Assembly (NCBI GenBank): GCA_001692895.1
Contig: KV748236.1
Location: forward strand, 496,241 to 560,240
Source: Cenococcum geophilum 1.58
Lineage: Eukaryota; Ascomycota; Dothideomycetes; Gloniales; Gloniaceae
Direction: 5' to 3'
Length of the DNA stretch: 64,000 nt
Below the pieces are notes generated by a model, which saw nothing but the letters and a program-made list of their open reading frames with translations, had not been told where the DNA came from and ran no database searches. A program made the translations under genes and the position numbers. Within the stretch, counting starts at the first letter, position 1; every line of letters starts with the position of its first letter. Of the stretch, positions 46,961-59,986 are shown piece by piece.

Positions 46961-47298
46961 AAGAAGCTAAGACCCCCAGACTGGGCATGAGATAAGGGAG
47001 AGCCACGCTAAGGCTATGGCCGACTACGAAGATAATTTATAGTGGTTAAGATCTCATAGAACTTTAACCGTCGGTTAAAGTTGTCTAATTGGTTAGTTTT
47101 TTGCTAAGAAGCGCCACGTGGTAGCGGTATAGAGTTCTGCCGATTTTATCTGTTAAACTAACCAATTAAGATTTTCCATACCCGGCATAGAAAACCGCTA
47201 TTAGCTCGGTTAAGGGCGGTAAGCGGAAGTAATATCTTTATAACGAAAATAGGTTACTTATTCGGTTTAGGGACTAAACCTTCTAAGAAGGGGAGTAC
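46961..47298 (+). other. 3' non-coding region of B1 with polypurine tract
   Basis: There are no coding features. It includes AAGAAGGGGAG at 47285-47295, three bases before the 3' LTR, which would prime plus-strand synthesis. B2 has the complementary tract just inside its left LTR. Confidence 0.7.
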
Positions 47299-47555
47299 TG
47301 TTACGGCACTGTCCTGACGCGTACTGTCTCGTACTATCTTATACTGTCTCGTACTATCTTATACTGTCTCGTACTATCTTATACTGTCTCGTACTATCTT
47401 ATACTGTCTCGTACCGTTTCCTACTATTAGCTAGCCTACCACTAGCGCCTTGGCGGCTGCCATTACTATTTATATATAATACCCCCTTTTACCTCCTCCT
47501 CCTCTTTATACCACAATGTAGTTATTTAGCCTATTAGCATTATAGCACTATAACA
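47299..47555 (+). repeat. 3' LTR of Gypsy B1 with expanded 10-bp array
   Basis: A 257-bp LTR with ten 10-bp units at 47321-47420, against four in the 5' LTR. The 60-bp length difference between the LTRs is exactly these six units. Confidence 0.95.
47321..47420. repeat. 10 x 10-bp array, 20-bp dimer GTACTATCTTATACTGTCTC
   Basis: Four identical 20-bp dimers flanked by single units. Both halves derive from GTACTGTCTC through transitions. Confidence 0.95.
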
Positions 47556-47731
47556 ACTAGCTAGGTATTTAAAATAGTTAATATTCTAATAAAGCCAATA
47601 CTAAAAGGCTATAAGATATAGGTCCTAGTAAATTAAGGCTATATTCTTAATTAAATGTACTATATAAAGGGTAAAAAGAAGGGTCCCTTTAAGCTAGATA
47701 AGTATTAGTAGAAGGAGAAAGGATTTACTAA
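47556..47731 (+). pseudogene. piggyBac-like transposase, continuation
   Basis: It resumes the frame cut at 40538, after the target duplication. The segment has KPILKGYKIQVLV near 47594-47632, then GKKKGPFKLDKY. This corresponds to the piggyBac region after the first catalytic aspartate zone, where a family-typical KGYK-IWVL segment is found. It is cut at 47732 by Gypsy A-3. The rest of the transposase and the right terminal repeat are outside the window. Confidence 0.7.
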
Positions 47732-48152
47732 TATAACGAAGCCTTATAGCAGGAACTACGGTAGACTTATTAATAGGCTAGGTATATAGGTAAACAAGAA
47801 GTTAACAACGTAATAATAACTAGTGGAGTAGTTGCCTAATAGATTAACTCTAATTATATTCTAAGATTTACTACAAAGAAGAGAACTATCTGGGTAGGGA
47901 CTATAGTCCTTTAAATATACAACCGTATTTCTAAGAAATCCCCTTTATATATAAGGTATGTATACTTTATCTACTCTATTACGGATTACGCAGATTCTAT
48001 AGATTATATAAATTACGTTATATAACCTTAGTTACTATTCCTTATTATATAGCTTTATTAGCTCTATCCTAGATTATACTTATATTAACTAACTAGCTTC
48101 TTCTAACTCCTTTCTAAGTAGTTATAATATTATACTTAAAGCGTCCGTAATA
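47732..48152 (-). repeat. 3' LTR of Gypsy A-3
   Basis: A 421-bp LTR that starts TATAACGAAGCCTTATAG, a mutated form of the family start TGTAACGGAACC. Its partner is outside the window. Confidence 0.88.
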
Positions 48153-48437
48153 CTATCTCCCTCCTCTCTATTTTTATTTTTAAAGATTCCTAATATCTTT
48201 AAATTATTTACTAAAGATATAATATCCGTCTAATTAATTTGGTTAATATTATTACTTATTATACCTAAAGCTTATTTTTCTTTATCTATAGCTCGTTAGT
48301 CTTATACCATTGCTACAATATTATCTCTTAGTGAGATTATACCATTTTTATATTCTTGCTATTCGAAAGAGGGGTTAGTCTATATTGCGTTGGTAAGTCT
48401 ATCTTTATAATAACCGTCCTCTTACTTAAAGTGTACT

Positions 48438-48857
48438 TGTAATGGAACCTTATAGTAGATACTACGGTGGGCTTGTTAATGGGCTAGGTATATAGGTAAT
48501 GTAGGAAGTCAACAACGTAATAATAACTAGTAGAGTGGTTGCCCAATAGATTAACTCTAATTATATTCTAAGAATTACTATAAGGAAGGAACTATCTAGG
48601 TAGGGACTAAGGGTCCTTAAATACACAACCGTACTCCTATAAAATCCTTCTTATACGTAATATACGTATTATACGTAAGGTACGTAAGTTCCTCTTATTC
48701 CTCTTGTTTAATACGTAGCACATTATATAACCTCGGCTACCATTCCTCGTTATATAGTTCTACGGGTTTTATCCTAGACCGTGCTTATATTAACTAACTA
48801 GCTTCTTCTAACTCTTCTCTAAGTAGTTATAATATTATACTTAAAGCGTCCGTAACA
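48438..48857 (-). repeat. 3' LTR of Gypsy A-4
   Basis: A 420-bp LTR that starts TGTAATGGAACC and shares the TGCCGTAAGGTACGTAAGTTC-like middle segment only with 62944-63363. This confirms that they are a pair. Confidence 0.92.
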
Positions 48858-49565
48858 CTATCTCCCTCCTTTTTATCTTTGTCCTTAAAGATACCTAGTA
48901 TCTCTAAGTCGTTTACTAGAGGTATAATATCCGTCTAATTAATTTAGTTAATATTGTTACTTATAATACCTAAAGCACCTTCTTCTTTATATACGCAACG
49001 TCGTGCCCGCACTATTACTGCAATATTATCGCTTAGTAAAATAATGCCATCTCCATATTCTCGTTATTTAAAAAAGGGGTTAGTTTATATTATATTAGCA
49101 AATCCTTTGTCTTAATAACCCTCTTTTTATTTAGAGTGCACTAAGGCAAACGTTTAATCGTCTTATAATATTTGTTCTACTTCTAACGCTAAGTATACGC
49201 GTCCTATAACTCTTAATAGTCTTTAAGTTCCCTAAGTAATTTATTATAAGGTCTCGTATTTAATCCGCTGCTATAAAACTTAATGGTAACCTAGCGTAGG
49301 CCCTTACTAAGCTTAAGCGTTCTTAGGATGCGGAATAAAAGGCTCTAGATGCTCATATTATGGCGTCTACCTATTTACTTTGTCTTAAGAAAGTTTGTAA
49401 AAAGGTTTGTTTTAAGAAGTAAAAACTTATAAAATAAGGTCTGTAGGAACTTAGTAATAAAAAAATAGATTCTCTTCTAATAGAAAAGGAAACAACTCTA
49501 AGTAGTTTGGCAGTCGCTCTTTCTAGGTCCCCCTTAGGTAACTTATTCTTTAGCAATTCTTCTTT
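48858..49565 (+). other. A-4 3' region with antisense frame
   Basis: The plus-strand frame reads LSNKKIDSLLIEKE at 49450-49491 followed by SSLAVALSRSPLGNLFFSN. It matches the other family-A copies. The short open stretch on the minus strand at 49371-49556 is its shadow. Confidence 0.5.
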
Positions 49566-52500
49566 ATTAATATTACCTAACCTTTTCTCTTCTAATACTC
49601 CTATACCTTTCTTATAGCGTTCTTTAAATTTTCTAGTAGTTCCTAGGTAGTCTCGTTATAGCCTATCTACTTTACTTTATACTATATTTTATTATCTATA
49701 TCCTTATAACTAATAATCTTTAAAACTTACTATTTATCTTCTTCTTATTCTTTATATATATCTGCCTTATAAACCGGTAGCTTAACATTTCCGTATACTA
49801 GCTCTAGCATTATAATATATTATATAGGGTAGATCTTTATCCTAGCTAGTAGGTTTAACTTAAATATAACCAATAAAATTTTCTATATAATTTTAAAAGG
49901 TCCTAGTCTAACGTAATCCAACTTCTTACTTAGTCGTTAACTCTTAAAATTTTTGTATAGTAGCTATACTTTATCTCCCTCCTTAAGATCTAGTCCCTTA
50001 GATCTCTTAGCATCGTAGTACTTTTTTATTCTTTACTATACCACCTTAGCTATTTCCATAAGGTCTATATAAAGATTTATTAATATCTCTATTCTTTACT
50101 TAGCTATACTACTTATCTTCTTTACTTAACGTGGCAATAATAAGGCCCTTAGCTTATATCCATAATTCGCCTTAAATAGTAATATTCCTATTCCTTCTTA
50201 AGGTGTTATATTATATGTAAACTATATAACTGGTAATAACAATACCTAATTATTCTATGCGTAATTAATATAATGCCTTAGATACTATTTTAGTGTCTAA
50301 TTTAATCTTTCCGTTTAACTATCTATCTATAAATAATATATAGTAAAAGTTACTACTTAAACTCCTTACTCTACTAAGAACACTTCCTAGAATACTACTA
50401 TAAATCTTAAATCTCTATCCAATATAATTTTACTTAGTGCTCCATATTTTATAAACACTTCTTTAATATAGATTTTAGCAATATCTTCCACTAATATTTC
50501 TTCTATACATGCTATAAAGTATCCCCACTTTATAAGCTTATTTACTATTACTAAAATCGCATTATAATCTTATCCGGTAATAGGATCTTTTAACTTTAGT
50601 AACTTAATAATAAAGTCCTATAATATAACCTCCTATAGTCTCTCTAGTATTTTAACCGGCTATAGCTCTCCGTACGGCTTATATCTTATTAGTTTATTCC
50701 TTTAGTAATCTAGATATTCTTTTATAACTTATCTAGCTAGTCCCTAAATTCCATTAATAATATACTCCTCTTAAAGTCTTAATACTAAGCCTATAGCTCT
50801 ATTGTGTCCTTAAGTTAGTCCTTTATAAAATAACTTAATAAACTCTTTTACAATACTCCTAGGCACGTATATTACTTCTTAGTCTTTATACTACTCTAAG
50901 TTTAGATCCTCTACCTATACTTCTTAGATCTTTTATAACTAGTCACTCTCTAGTAATTTATAGGTCTAACTAATTTCTCTTATTACTATAATTTTTAGAT
51001 AATTGTACCTAATTAACCTATCTATATCTTTTTGTAATAAAGCCCCTAATGGCTTATTATTGTTTTATAGTTTAGCCTTTCTACTTAGAGCATCTACTCG
51101 TGCATTCTCTGTACCCTTAGTATACTAAATCTTAAAATGGTATTCTATAAGTATCTCTACCTATCTAACCTATCTACAATTAAGTTCTTTTATTATTAAG
51201 AACCCCATTAGGTTCTTATAATCCATCTTAACTATAAATAGTTTTTCTATACCTTATAAGAATAATCTCTATTCCTTTAATGCTGTAACTATACCTAACA
51301 ACTCCTTATTATAGATGTTATAGTTTAGTTCCATTAGCGTTATCTTTTAACTATAGTATACTACTAGGTGCTATCTATCTTAATATTTCTATAGGAAGCA
51401 CACTCCTAGTGTATAGTCTAATACGTCCGTTTTAACCACTATCTCTAACTATAGCTAATAGATTTTAAGAACTAGCTCCTAGGTAAATAACTACTTAATC
51501 TTCTTAAATAGTTCTTTTTATTCCTTTCCCTATACCCATAGTTCTTCTTTCTTTATTAATTTTATAAGTAGCTTAATATCCTTTAACTATTAAGCTATAA
51601 ACCTTCTACAGTAATTACAGAACCCTAGAAATAACCTTAACTGCGTTACATTTTCTAGTTCTTGCCAATTCGCTATAGCCTTAATCTTCTTTAGATCTAT
51701 ACTAAGTTAGCCTAGTTTAATAATAAATCTAACAAAATCTGTCTTTCTAGTAAAGAACTTACATTTCTTAATTGCTACTAGCATCTATTCTTCTTATAGT
51801 CTCTTTAAAACCCATTTAACGTATTCTCTATATTCTTCCTTATTTATTAAGTAGATAATAATATCGTTAAGGTATACCATAACAAATTCATCCAAGTATT
51901 CTCTTAATATATTGTTAATACGCTTCTAAAACGTTACTAGTGCGTTTATAAGCCCGAATTATATAACTAATAGCTTATATAGTCCTTCCTTTAACCTAAA
52001 GGCTGCCTTCTATTCGTCGCCTTCCTTAATTCTAATTTAATAGTACGCCCATCTTAGGTCTATCTTTGTAAAGATTTATACGTTATTAATCCTATCTTAG
52101 ATTTCACTAATTAAGGGTAAAGGATATCTATCCTTTCTAGTAATACTATTTAACTGTCTATAGTTGATGCATAGTCTTAGTTTTCCATTCTTCTTTAGTA
52201 TAAATAATACTAAATATCCTACTAATAACTGCGATAGTCTAATATATCCCTTTTGTAAGTTCTCCTAGATAAACTCTTTTAGTACTCTCCCTTCTTCTTT
52301 AGTAAGCTTATAGATTAGAAAGAACTTTAGACTTATTCCTAGTTCTAATTCTATCTTATAGTCCTATACTATATATTCTAACAGCTTCTTACTTTCTAGT
52401 AACCATAGTCTTTTACTATATTTATAGTATCTCTTAGGTACATAACTTAATCCTTAATTAGTCTCTTTATATATTGCTCTAACTTAGTACTATACCATCT

Positions 52501-53066
52501 TAGCCTATTATTATATCTTATAGCGTTAAGTATCTCTAATATCGACCTAACCTATAACCTAATTAATCTTTAGATTATATTCCTATAACTAAGGCATTCT
52601 TAATACTGCCTTATTATTCCCTAATAGTAATATATCGAAAGACATCTTAATTTATCTCCCTTTAATAGTTATTTAAATAGGTCCTATTTTAAGGTTAATA
52701 ATACCTCCTCCATAGGCTATCGGATCTCCTAAAATTGTTACTAATAAGTAAGAACGTTCCTTCTATTTATATAGTAACCCCATTCTTTTAACTGCTATTA
52801 ATAAGATATAGTTCCTTATTACTTCACTATCTACTAACGCTTTAAACTGTTAATCTTACCATTTAACTTTTAGATTTAGGTATTGTCCTTAAATTCCTTT
52901 AAGGGTCTAAGGCTCTACTACTAGCTCCCTCTAGTCCTATAGGCCTCTACTTTTCCTAACTAATAGCTACTAGATCCTGTTTATACTTAGTCTAACTTAG
53001 GCCAATACTTAGTTCGTTTCTTTTCTTTAATATACCATAAATAGGTATTCTCTAAACATTCCCACC
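49566..53066 (-). pseudogene. pol of A-4
   Basis: The same domain order and spacing as A-2. RT blocks lie near 52165-52140 (LCIDYRQLN equivalent) and 51890-51865 (YxDD equivalent). The protease end lies near 52870. Just upstream, in the gag-pol linker, B2 is inserted. A short open stretch at 52987-53172 spans this junction and is accidental. It is a fossil with many breaks. Confidence 0.83.
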
Positions 53067-53253
53067 TGTCACAGTGCTGTAATGAAGTAGACTGAATAAC
53101 TACGTTATAGTATAAAGAGGGGAAGAAGGTGGAAAGGGGGTATTGTATATAAATAGTAGGGCCGGCCGCCAAGTCGCTAGTAGTGGGCTAGCTAACAGTA
53201 GGGAATAGTACAAGACAGTATAAAACAGTATGCGTCAGGTCAGTGCCGTAATA
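53067..53253 (-). repeat. 3' LTR of Gypsy B2
   Basis: A 187-bp LTR with three 10-bp TACTGT-type units. It keeps more G (TpG) than its partner at 59795-59981 but has lost C at other sites. Confidence 0.92.
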
Positions 53254-56200
53254 GTACTCCTCTCCCCCAGATAGTTTGGTCCCCAAACTAAATAAATAAC
53301 TTAAAAATAGGCAGTGTACGGAGTTGCCTATTTTCTACCGCAAAGATATTAGTTCCGCTCACCGCCCTTAACTAAGCCAATAGCGATTTTCCATGCCGGG
53401 TATGGAAAATCCTGATTGGTTAGTTCAGTAAGTAAGGTTGGCAGAACTCCACACCGCTACCCAAATCGGTCCGTATAGCATTTCTTAGCGAGAATTTAGC
53501 TAATTAGACAACTTCGACCGCCGGTTAAAGTTCCATAATATCTTAACTACTATAAATTTTAATGCGGTGGTCGGCCGCGACCTTAGCGTAACTTTTCCTT
53601 ATCTTATACCCAGTCTGGGGGTCCTAGCTTCTTAGGGTGTTGCTTATAAAAGCGCTATACAGCTTATTCGCAACCCTTTAGGTCTTCCTTTAGCTGCTAG
53701 GTTATATCCTTATAATATTTCCATTTAATCTTATAAGTTAGGCCCTAGGGGTCTTCGTTATATACATTAAGGATTTTCTTAAACTCCCATTTGTCTTCTA
53801 TATTACTGTTATTATCTCTCTCTACTACTTATCCTTATATATTACGGCGCTCTATAGTATTAATATTTGCTTAGCTAGGGATCTCTTTAGCAGCCTAAAG
53901 GCGGACCTTAAATGTATAAAAGGATTTATTTACTTAGATATAGTCCAAGAGGTCTACTATAACTGCCCCTTAGTATACTGCGAGTACGGGGTACAGGCCG
54001 TCCTATTTGTCGTCCTATTTCTTCTTAGATCTATTTATCTTTATATTTTCTAAGCTAACTATAACTATATCACCTTCGTAGAATAACGCGCTCTTATCCC
54101 TATAGGTATTAGCATTATCTTTATAGCGTTACTATAAAATCCAGGCTAGGGCCTTAAGCTATATTAATATCCGCTTAAAGCGGTTGGCTATAAAGTCTAC
54201 GCGGAAGAACTCCTTCTTTACTTATACTAATAGTGTTAATAGGCGGGGGCCAGTAGGCTTAATTCCGAGGTGAGGGTTAAAGCCATAATTTACAAAAAAC
54301 GGGGAGATGCCTATACTCTTATTAACTTAGTTATTTATAGTAAACTTAGTAAGCGGTAGGTAGTTAACCTAATTATCCTATATAAAGCTAACAAAAGCAT
54401 AAAGGTATTTATTTACGGCAGTGTTAATAATTTCGGTTTAGCCGTCCGTTTTTAGGTATTAGGCTAAGCTTAGTTATAAGGTTGTCTTAAGGCGTTTACT
54501 TAGTTATTGCTAGAAGTCGCTGACAAATTATATACTATAATTAGAGATAATTATACTTAGTACACTATAAAGCTTATATACGTTATTAACAAAGCCATTA
54601 ACTAACTCCTTTATTAAGAGTCCTGTTACTAGAATAAGGTATTATATTTTAGTTAGGCGGTCTATAATAACAAGGATATATTTATATACCTTACTATAGC
54701 GTTAGTATACTAGCAGCGTTATAATATAGTCGATTAAGATATTAGTCTATAGGCGGGCGGGTAATTCTAGTAGCTTTAGGAAACCGGGCGGGGTAAAACA
54801 GGGGGTCTTAGTACGAAAGTATAGGGCACAGTCTTTAATAAAGGTAGCCATAAACTAGGAGATTCCTAGCCACTAGTATATTCGGTTTAAGAGGTTAAAA
54901 GTCTTAACCTAGCTAGGGTAACTAGCAGGGCCGCTGCTATAAGAGCGATAGGTAACTTCTAGGCAAAGGTCTAGGGCGTTAGGGATAAAGAGATATTGGC
55001 GGAAGTAGATCTGTCCGTTAATAATACTATATTCTAACTTATCGCAATGAAGTAATTTTCTAATTTTCTTTAGCTAACGGCGAGCTTTCCAATTATATAG
55101 GGCTGCCACTATATCTCTTACGAGTTTGTTCTCCTAGTATCCTAGCCAGATTAACTTATCTAGTAACTTTTTAGCTATTTTAGGGTCTAAAGCGGCTATA
55201 AACTCTACGTTATTAAAGTTACGGGACTTATATAGTAATTCTTCTAAGATTATAGGGTTAACTTTCTAGGGCGGTATAACAACTTAGGCTCAGTAGCGGA
55301 GGCGTTTATTATTAGCGTCCTTAGGCCTTATTCCTAGTAGCTAGCTTAGGGCGTTAGGGAGCGTAGCTTTACTACTAGGTCTATATATAATTACAAAGTT
55401 AAACTATAAAAGGAACTCTACCTACTAGACTTGGCGCTAGTTTAGCTACTTAGTAGTTATAAACGTCTATAGGTTTTTATAGTCGGTGATGATTTTAAAT
55501 AGCTCCTTAGTCCCTTACAGCTTAGGACGCCATTCCTCTAAAGCCTTAATAATAGCTAGAAGTTCTTTATTATAGATCTCGTAGTTATATTCTAGCATAA
55601 AGTACTTTATAGAGAAGAATACAACCAGTCTTAATTTTCCGTCATTATTATACTAGGAAAGGACTCCACCGGAAGCCTAATTCAATACGTCTATCTCTAC
55701 TACTATTTTCTTTATATAGTTATAGTATGCTAGTACTAGTGCTAAAGTAAAGGCTCCCTTAAGGGCCTTAAACGATTTGGCTTGTTCTAGTCCCTATAGC
55801 CATCCAATATCCTTTTTTAGAAGTTTTATTATAGGTATAGCAATAACAGAGTAGCCTTAGATAAATTATTAGTAGAAGTTCGCAAAGCCAAAAAATTGTT
55901 ATAGTTCTTTAATTAATATCGGGTCCTTTTATTCCTATAAGGCCTATATCTTCTTAGGGTCTATAATTATACCATTAGTTAAGATAATTAAGCCAAGGTA
56001 TTTTGTTTTAGTAGAGTAAAACTTAAACTTATTAATATTAATCTAAAGTCCAGCATTACTAAGTCTTTAGATAACTTTATTTACATACTTAGTATACTTA
56101 GCGCGTGTTTTAGAAAAGATAAGGATGTTATTAAGGTAGGCAGTATAGTAGTCGTTAAGGGCATTATATAGAATATAGTTAATATAGTTCTAAAACATAG

Positions 56201-59200
56201 CGGGTGCGTTATAGAGGCTAAATAGTATAACTAGTATCTTATAGAGTCCAAACCGGGTAATAAATGCTATAAGCCACTTATAGCCCTCTATAATCCGGAT
56301 CCGGTTAAACGCAGCAATTATATTAAGTTTAGTAAAGTACTTAGCGCTATAAAGTGCATTAAATGTCTCGCAGATTAGTAGCAGTAGGTATTAATTCTTA
56401 ATAGTAACTATGTTTAGGCCTTAGTAGTTATAGTAAATTCATATACCGCCGCCAGGCTTAGTAGTGAGGAGGAGTAGTATAGTAGCTAGTAAGGTTAATT
56501 CGCGGATAAAACCCTTATCTAGCATCTTATTAATCCACTTCTTTACATACCTAAGTTTAGTAGGTAAAAGTGGTTTATTTTTATAGTACGGGGCCTAGTT
56601 TCTAGGGGTAATCTTAATTTTATAGTCCCATAGTTAGTAAGGGGGCAGCTTATCTACATTCTTAGGGAGGAAGTGCTTAATATATTTACTAAACTCCTTT
56701 AGTAGGCGTTATAGAATATCTTCGCAGGTTAATCCTAGTTTGCCTTTTAGGAATTTTTCAATATTAGTATTAACTATCTTCCGACATAAAAGCTTAGGTT
56801 TAGTTTTTAGATTTATTTTAAGGAAGTTATAGAAATAGGGGGGGAGCGCTTTACGGGCTTCCTTTATCATATAGTCGCCTTCTACCAGCCAGTAGAAAGA
56901 CCTTTCTAATAGGTTTAGTACTTCTATTAGGCCTATAGGCAGCTCTTTAAGCAGCTATTAATACTTATCTTATTTAACTAGTTCTACTAGCTCCACTATA
57001 TAGATCCTTATCACCTTTACGTCTTTTTATTTACAGAACTGGGTAAAATTAACAGTATGGGTACATTTAATATCGTCTAGGTTAGGGCGTATCTGGCTCT
57101 CCAGTGCTACAGCTAGGCTAGCACAGCTTAGTCAGCCCAGGGGGGCGGAAACGAAGCAGCGGCCCTATATAGTACGCGCGGAAGATAAGTATAAGGTTAA
57201 GCGTTATAATGGCGCGGTTTCTATTATCTAGGTCTTAGTAGTTCTATAGCTAGTCCTTACTATAACGCAAGCTATTATATACATATATAGCATATAGCTT
57301 AATTCTAGGTATTAGGCTAAGCGGCTAGGGTTTAAATAGTGCCTAGGTTAGGGTTGGTTTCTTAATAGTAGCGGTATAAAGCGGACCTTTTTCCTTAGTC
57401 TTAGCAGGGCTAGCTAGCCCGTCGTTTTAGTCTTAAGTACTAGGTTAGTCTAGTCTTCTACTATCTTATTTCTTTATAGCTATACGGGCTCCCCTTTATT
57501 AGGAACGTCTTCTACTATTAGGGCTTTATATATAGTCCTAGGCACTAGGCTTAATAGTGCTAAGTGTCTATATAGGGCGTCCCTACTAACATCGGCTATC
57601 CCCTATAGGAGGCAGTACCTAAAGCAGTAGTCTAAGTTAAAGCGGATCTTAAGTTTCCTAAAGCTAGGACGGGGCTCGTACTTCTAAAGCTAGGGCATAC
57701 CTAGAATAATTAGGGTAGTGGGCGAGAGTTTAGTAACGAAAAAGAGTATGGCTTTAGTATAGAGGCCAATTAACATTTAGGCGGTAAAGTAGTCTGTAAT
57801 AAGCGAAGTTAAAATACTATCTATAAGGCGCAGTGGCCTAGGTGCTAGCAGCTTCTTAGTTATAACGTTATACTTTCTTATAATAGACTCTNNNTNNGNA
57901 AATNCNATTATAGTACTACTNGAGTCNACTANGCTTACTATATTAATATAAACTTAGGGGTATAGGTTATATAATAAGGAGAGTTAGGTTTAAATAAGGA
58001 TTAATTTCTTATTACTATTTACTAATCTAAGATCAAGTAGCAGTTTACTAATAGAAAGGACTAATTAATCTAATAACAGGGACCTAATTTTCTCATCTTC
58101 CTCCTTATATAGTTTAGACCCTTAGGCGTAACTTAGTCTAAGGGTCTACCTTTTAACGACTAGGGTATAAAGCTGTCTTAATAGGGCGGTCTAGTATCTA
58201 TCTAGCTAGCGGTGTCTATCTCTATTTCAGTCGGGGTATAGAAAGACAATACCTCGCTAATAACGTAGCTATATTCGTATTCGCTAGCGCAAAGTCGCTA
58301 ATACTAGGCATTATTAACGGGTTGGGCTCCTATATAGGGCATGGTTTAAAGTAACTAAGCTATAGGGTTAAAAGGGGGGGGTTATCCGCCGCGGCTATAA
58401 TAGGCTCCGCGGTTGCCGCGTCTATAATAAACTCTACAGTTACCGCGTCCGCAGTTATTTATTCGCGTTATTTAACAGGGTAGCATTAGGACTAGGTTTA
58501 CTATCTTAATAGGGTTATAGGCATCCTTCTAGTAGCTAGGTAGGCCATAAGCAAGGTATAATCTATTATTAACGCGGCACTTATACTCCGTGTTTAAGAT
58601 TCTATTAAGGTCTATAGGTTCTCTAGTTACTACTAAGGTCAGAGTTAATATAGGGGCAGAAGCTTAGGTAGGTAGGCAGTAGTTAGCGTTCTTCTTAAGG
58701 TTAGCTTAGTGTGTATAGTTCGCGAGGTTCTTAATAAACATATCTATCTACTTACTCCAACCTATATAGTCGCTATTATTAATTTTATAGGCCAGTCCAA
58801 GTACTAGCTTTTCCATCTTTAGAGAAATAAACTTTTAAAGTAGGTCTACCTTCTATTTATCTATCTTCTTAACGCGGACTATTAGCTTATTAAGCTCTCC
58901 CTTCCAGGACCAATAATTACGCTCGCCTTAGGGGAAATAGTTAAGCTTATTCTTTACAACCTAGGTTATATTAAGGACCTTATAGTAGACAGTAAGGTCT
59001 TTAAGCATATCTTCCTTAGTAGGCCATTTCCACGCAAATATATTGTTTAGGTTCTTATATATAAGCTCTAGGCCCTACTTAATAAACTTATAGGCCTTAT
59101 CCTCTAGCATATCCGAGATATAAAGGATCTAGGACTAAACTATATTAAAGTAATCCCAGTCCCAGTCAAAGACTCCCTTAATCTTAATATACTAGGTCTT

Positions 59201-59794
59201 AAAATTAGCTTATCATTCTAATAGGGTGCCTTTTCCACTAAATATTGGCGGGTCTTTAGATCTCCGTTTTTTCTACTAGGTTACTACTATTATTATAGGG
59301 GTTAATTATTTTAAAACGGTAATAGTCTCTACCTAGGAGTTAATAGTTCCTATCTAGGAAGCAATAAGGGCACTAAGGTTTTCGTTAGCTTTCTTATTAG
59401 CGGTATTTATATTATATATACACTATAGTCCTACTTCAATATTATTAAGGAACTCATTAGTATAGTTAACAAAGGTAAGGTAAGCTTTACTAGGCTTAAA
59501 GGTCTTAGGGTATAGTAAGGAGCGGCGGATTATCCACACAATATTAGGGTATATCTCTATAAATAGGTCTACAAAAACGTCATAGGGGTTCTAGGTTTTG
59601 GCTATTTCGGCATTATTAATATCGCCCATTTAAACACTAGGTAAAAACTAAGGATTGTTCTAGGACTATACTAAGGACGTATTAGTTTTAGTAGAGGCGC
59701 GTATAGGTCGCGATTACTCTAGGGCGGAGGTTAATTAGCTAGGGTATAGGGAATTAGTAATCGCAACGGGGCGTAAATTAAAAATACCACAAAC
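53254..59794 (-). pseudogene. gag-pol of Gypsy B2
   Basis: The full family-B coding series. The segment 54930-59794 aligns with B3 (7131-11997). The left part supplies the integrase core, the chromodomain and the 3' non-coding region missing from B3 in this window. Ambiguous bases cluster at 57892-57932 near the protease active-site region. Many breaks are present. Confidence 0.83.
57892..57932. other. scattered ambiguous bases in B2
   Basis: About eleven N bases are interleaved with called bases, as at 20983-21049. This is probably consensus conflict between near-identical family-B copies. Confidence 0.9.
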
Positions 59795-59981
59795 TGTCAC
59801 AGTACTATAATAAAGTAGACTAAATAACTACGTTATAGTATAAAGAGGGAAAAAAGGTAGAAAGGGGGTATTATATACAAATAGTAGGGCCGGCCACTAA
59901 GTCGCTAGTAGTAGGCCAGCCAATAGTAGGGAACAGTACAAGACAGTATAAAACAGTATGCGTCAGGTCAGTGCCGTAACA
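59795..59981 (-). repeat. 5' LTR of Gypsy B2
   Basis: A 187-bp LTR that starts TGTCACAGTACTATAAT and ends GTGCCGTAACA, followed by CCACC at 59982-59986. Confidence 0.93.
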
Positions 59982-59986
59982 CCACC

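Larger units (their letters stand above)
40539..47555 (+). mobile_element. Ty3/Gypsy B1, full length, nested in the piggyBac-like element, fossil
   Basis: A complete 7.0-kb Gypsy element on the plus strand. LTRs lie at 40539-40735 (197 bp) and 47299-47555 (257 bp). The target duplication is ACTGG (40534-40538) and ACTAG (47556-47560). A primer-binding site candidate starting TGGTATCTCC lies at 40741 and a polypurine tract AAGAAGGGGAG at 47285-47295. Gag, protease, RT, RNase H, integrase and chromodomain follow in Gypsy order. Frames are broken many times. It is younger than the piggyBac-like host sequence. Confidence 0.94.
53067..59981 (-). mobile_element. Ty3/Gypsy B2, full length, nested in A-4, fossil
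   Basis: A complete 6.9-kb family-B element on the minus strand with 187-bp LTRs at 53067-53253 and 59795-59981. Target duplication CCACC lies at 53062-53066 and 59982-59986. From right to left: gag (about 59640-58250), protease (about 57960-57600), RT (about 56640-56080), RNase H (about 55800-55400), integrase (about 55150-54200) and chromodomain (about 53830-53650). A polypurine tract (complement of GTACTCCTCTCCCCC) lies just inside the left LTR. It is broken many times. It is the youngest layer of the A-3/A-4/B2 stack. Confidence 0.94.

Noticed and set aside
47321-47420. CRISPR-like array
   Set aside because: The repeats are contiguous with no unique spacers and sit inside an LTR. The same holds for the arrays at 18865-20672.
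40539-47555. Strong one-strand bias of RIP across the whole of B1
   Set aside because: The first impression was loss of TpG but not CpA. A hand count over 600 bp gave 15 CpA and 11 TpG, which is too even to support it.
52987-53172. Minus-strand 61-codon open stretch
   Set aside because: It spans the A-4/B2 junction at 53066/53067 and joins unrelated element sequences by chance.
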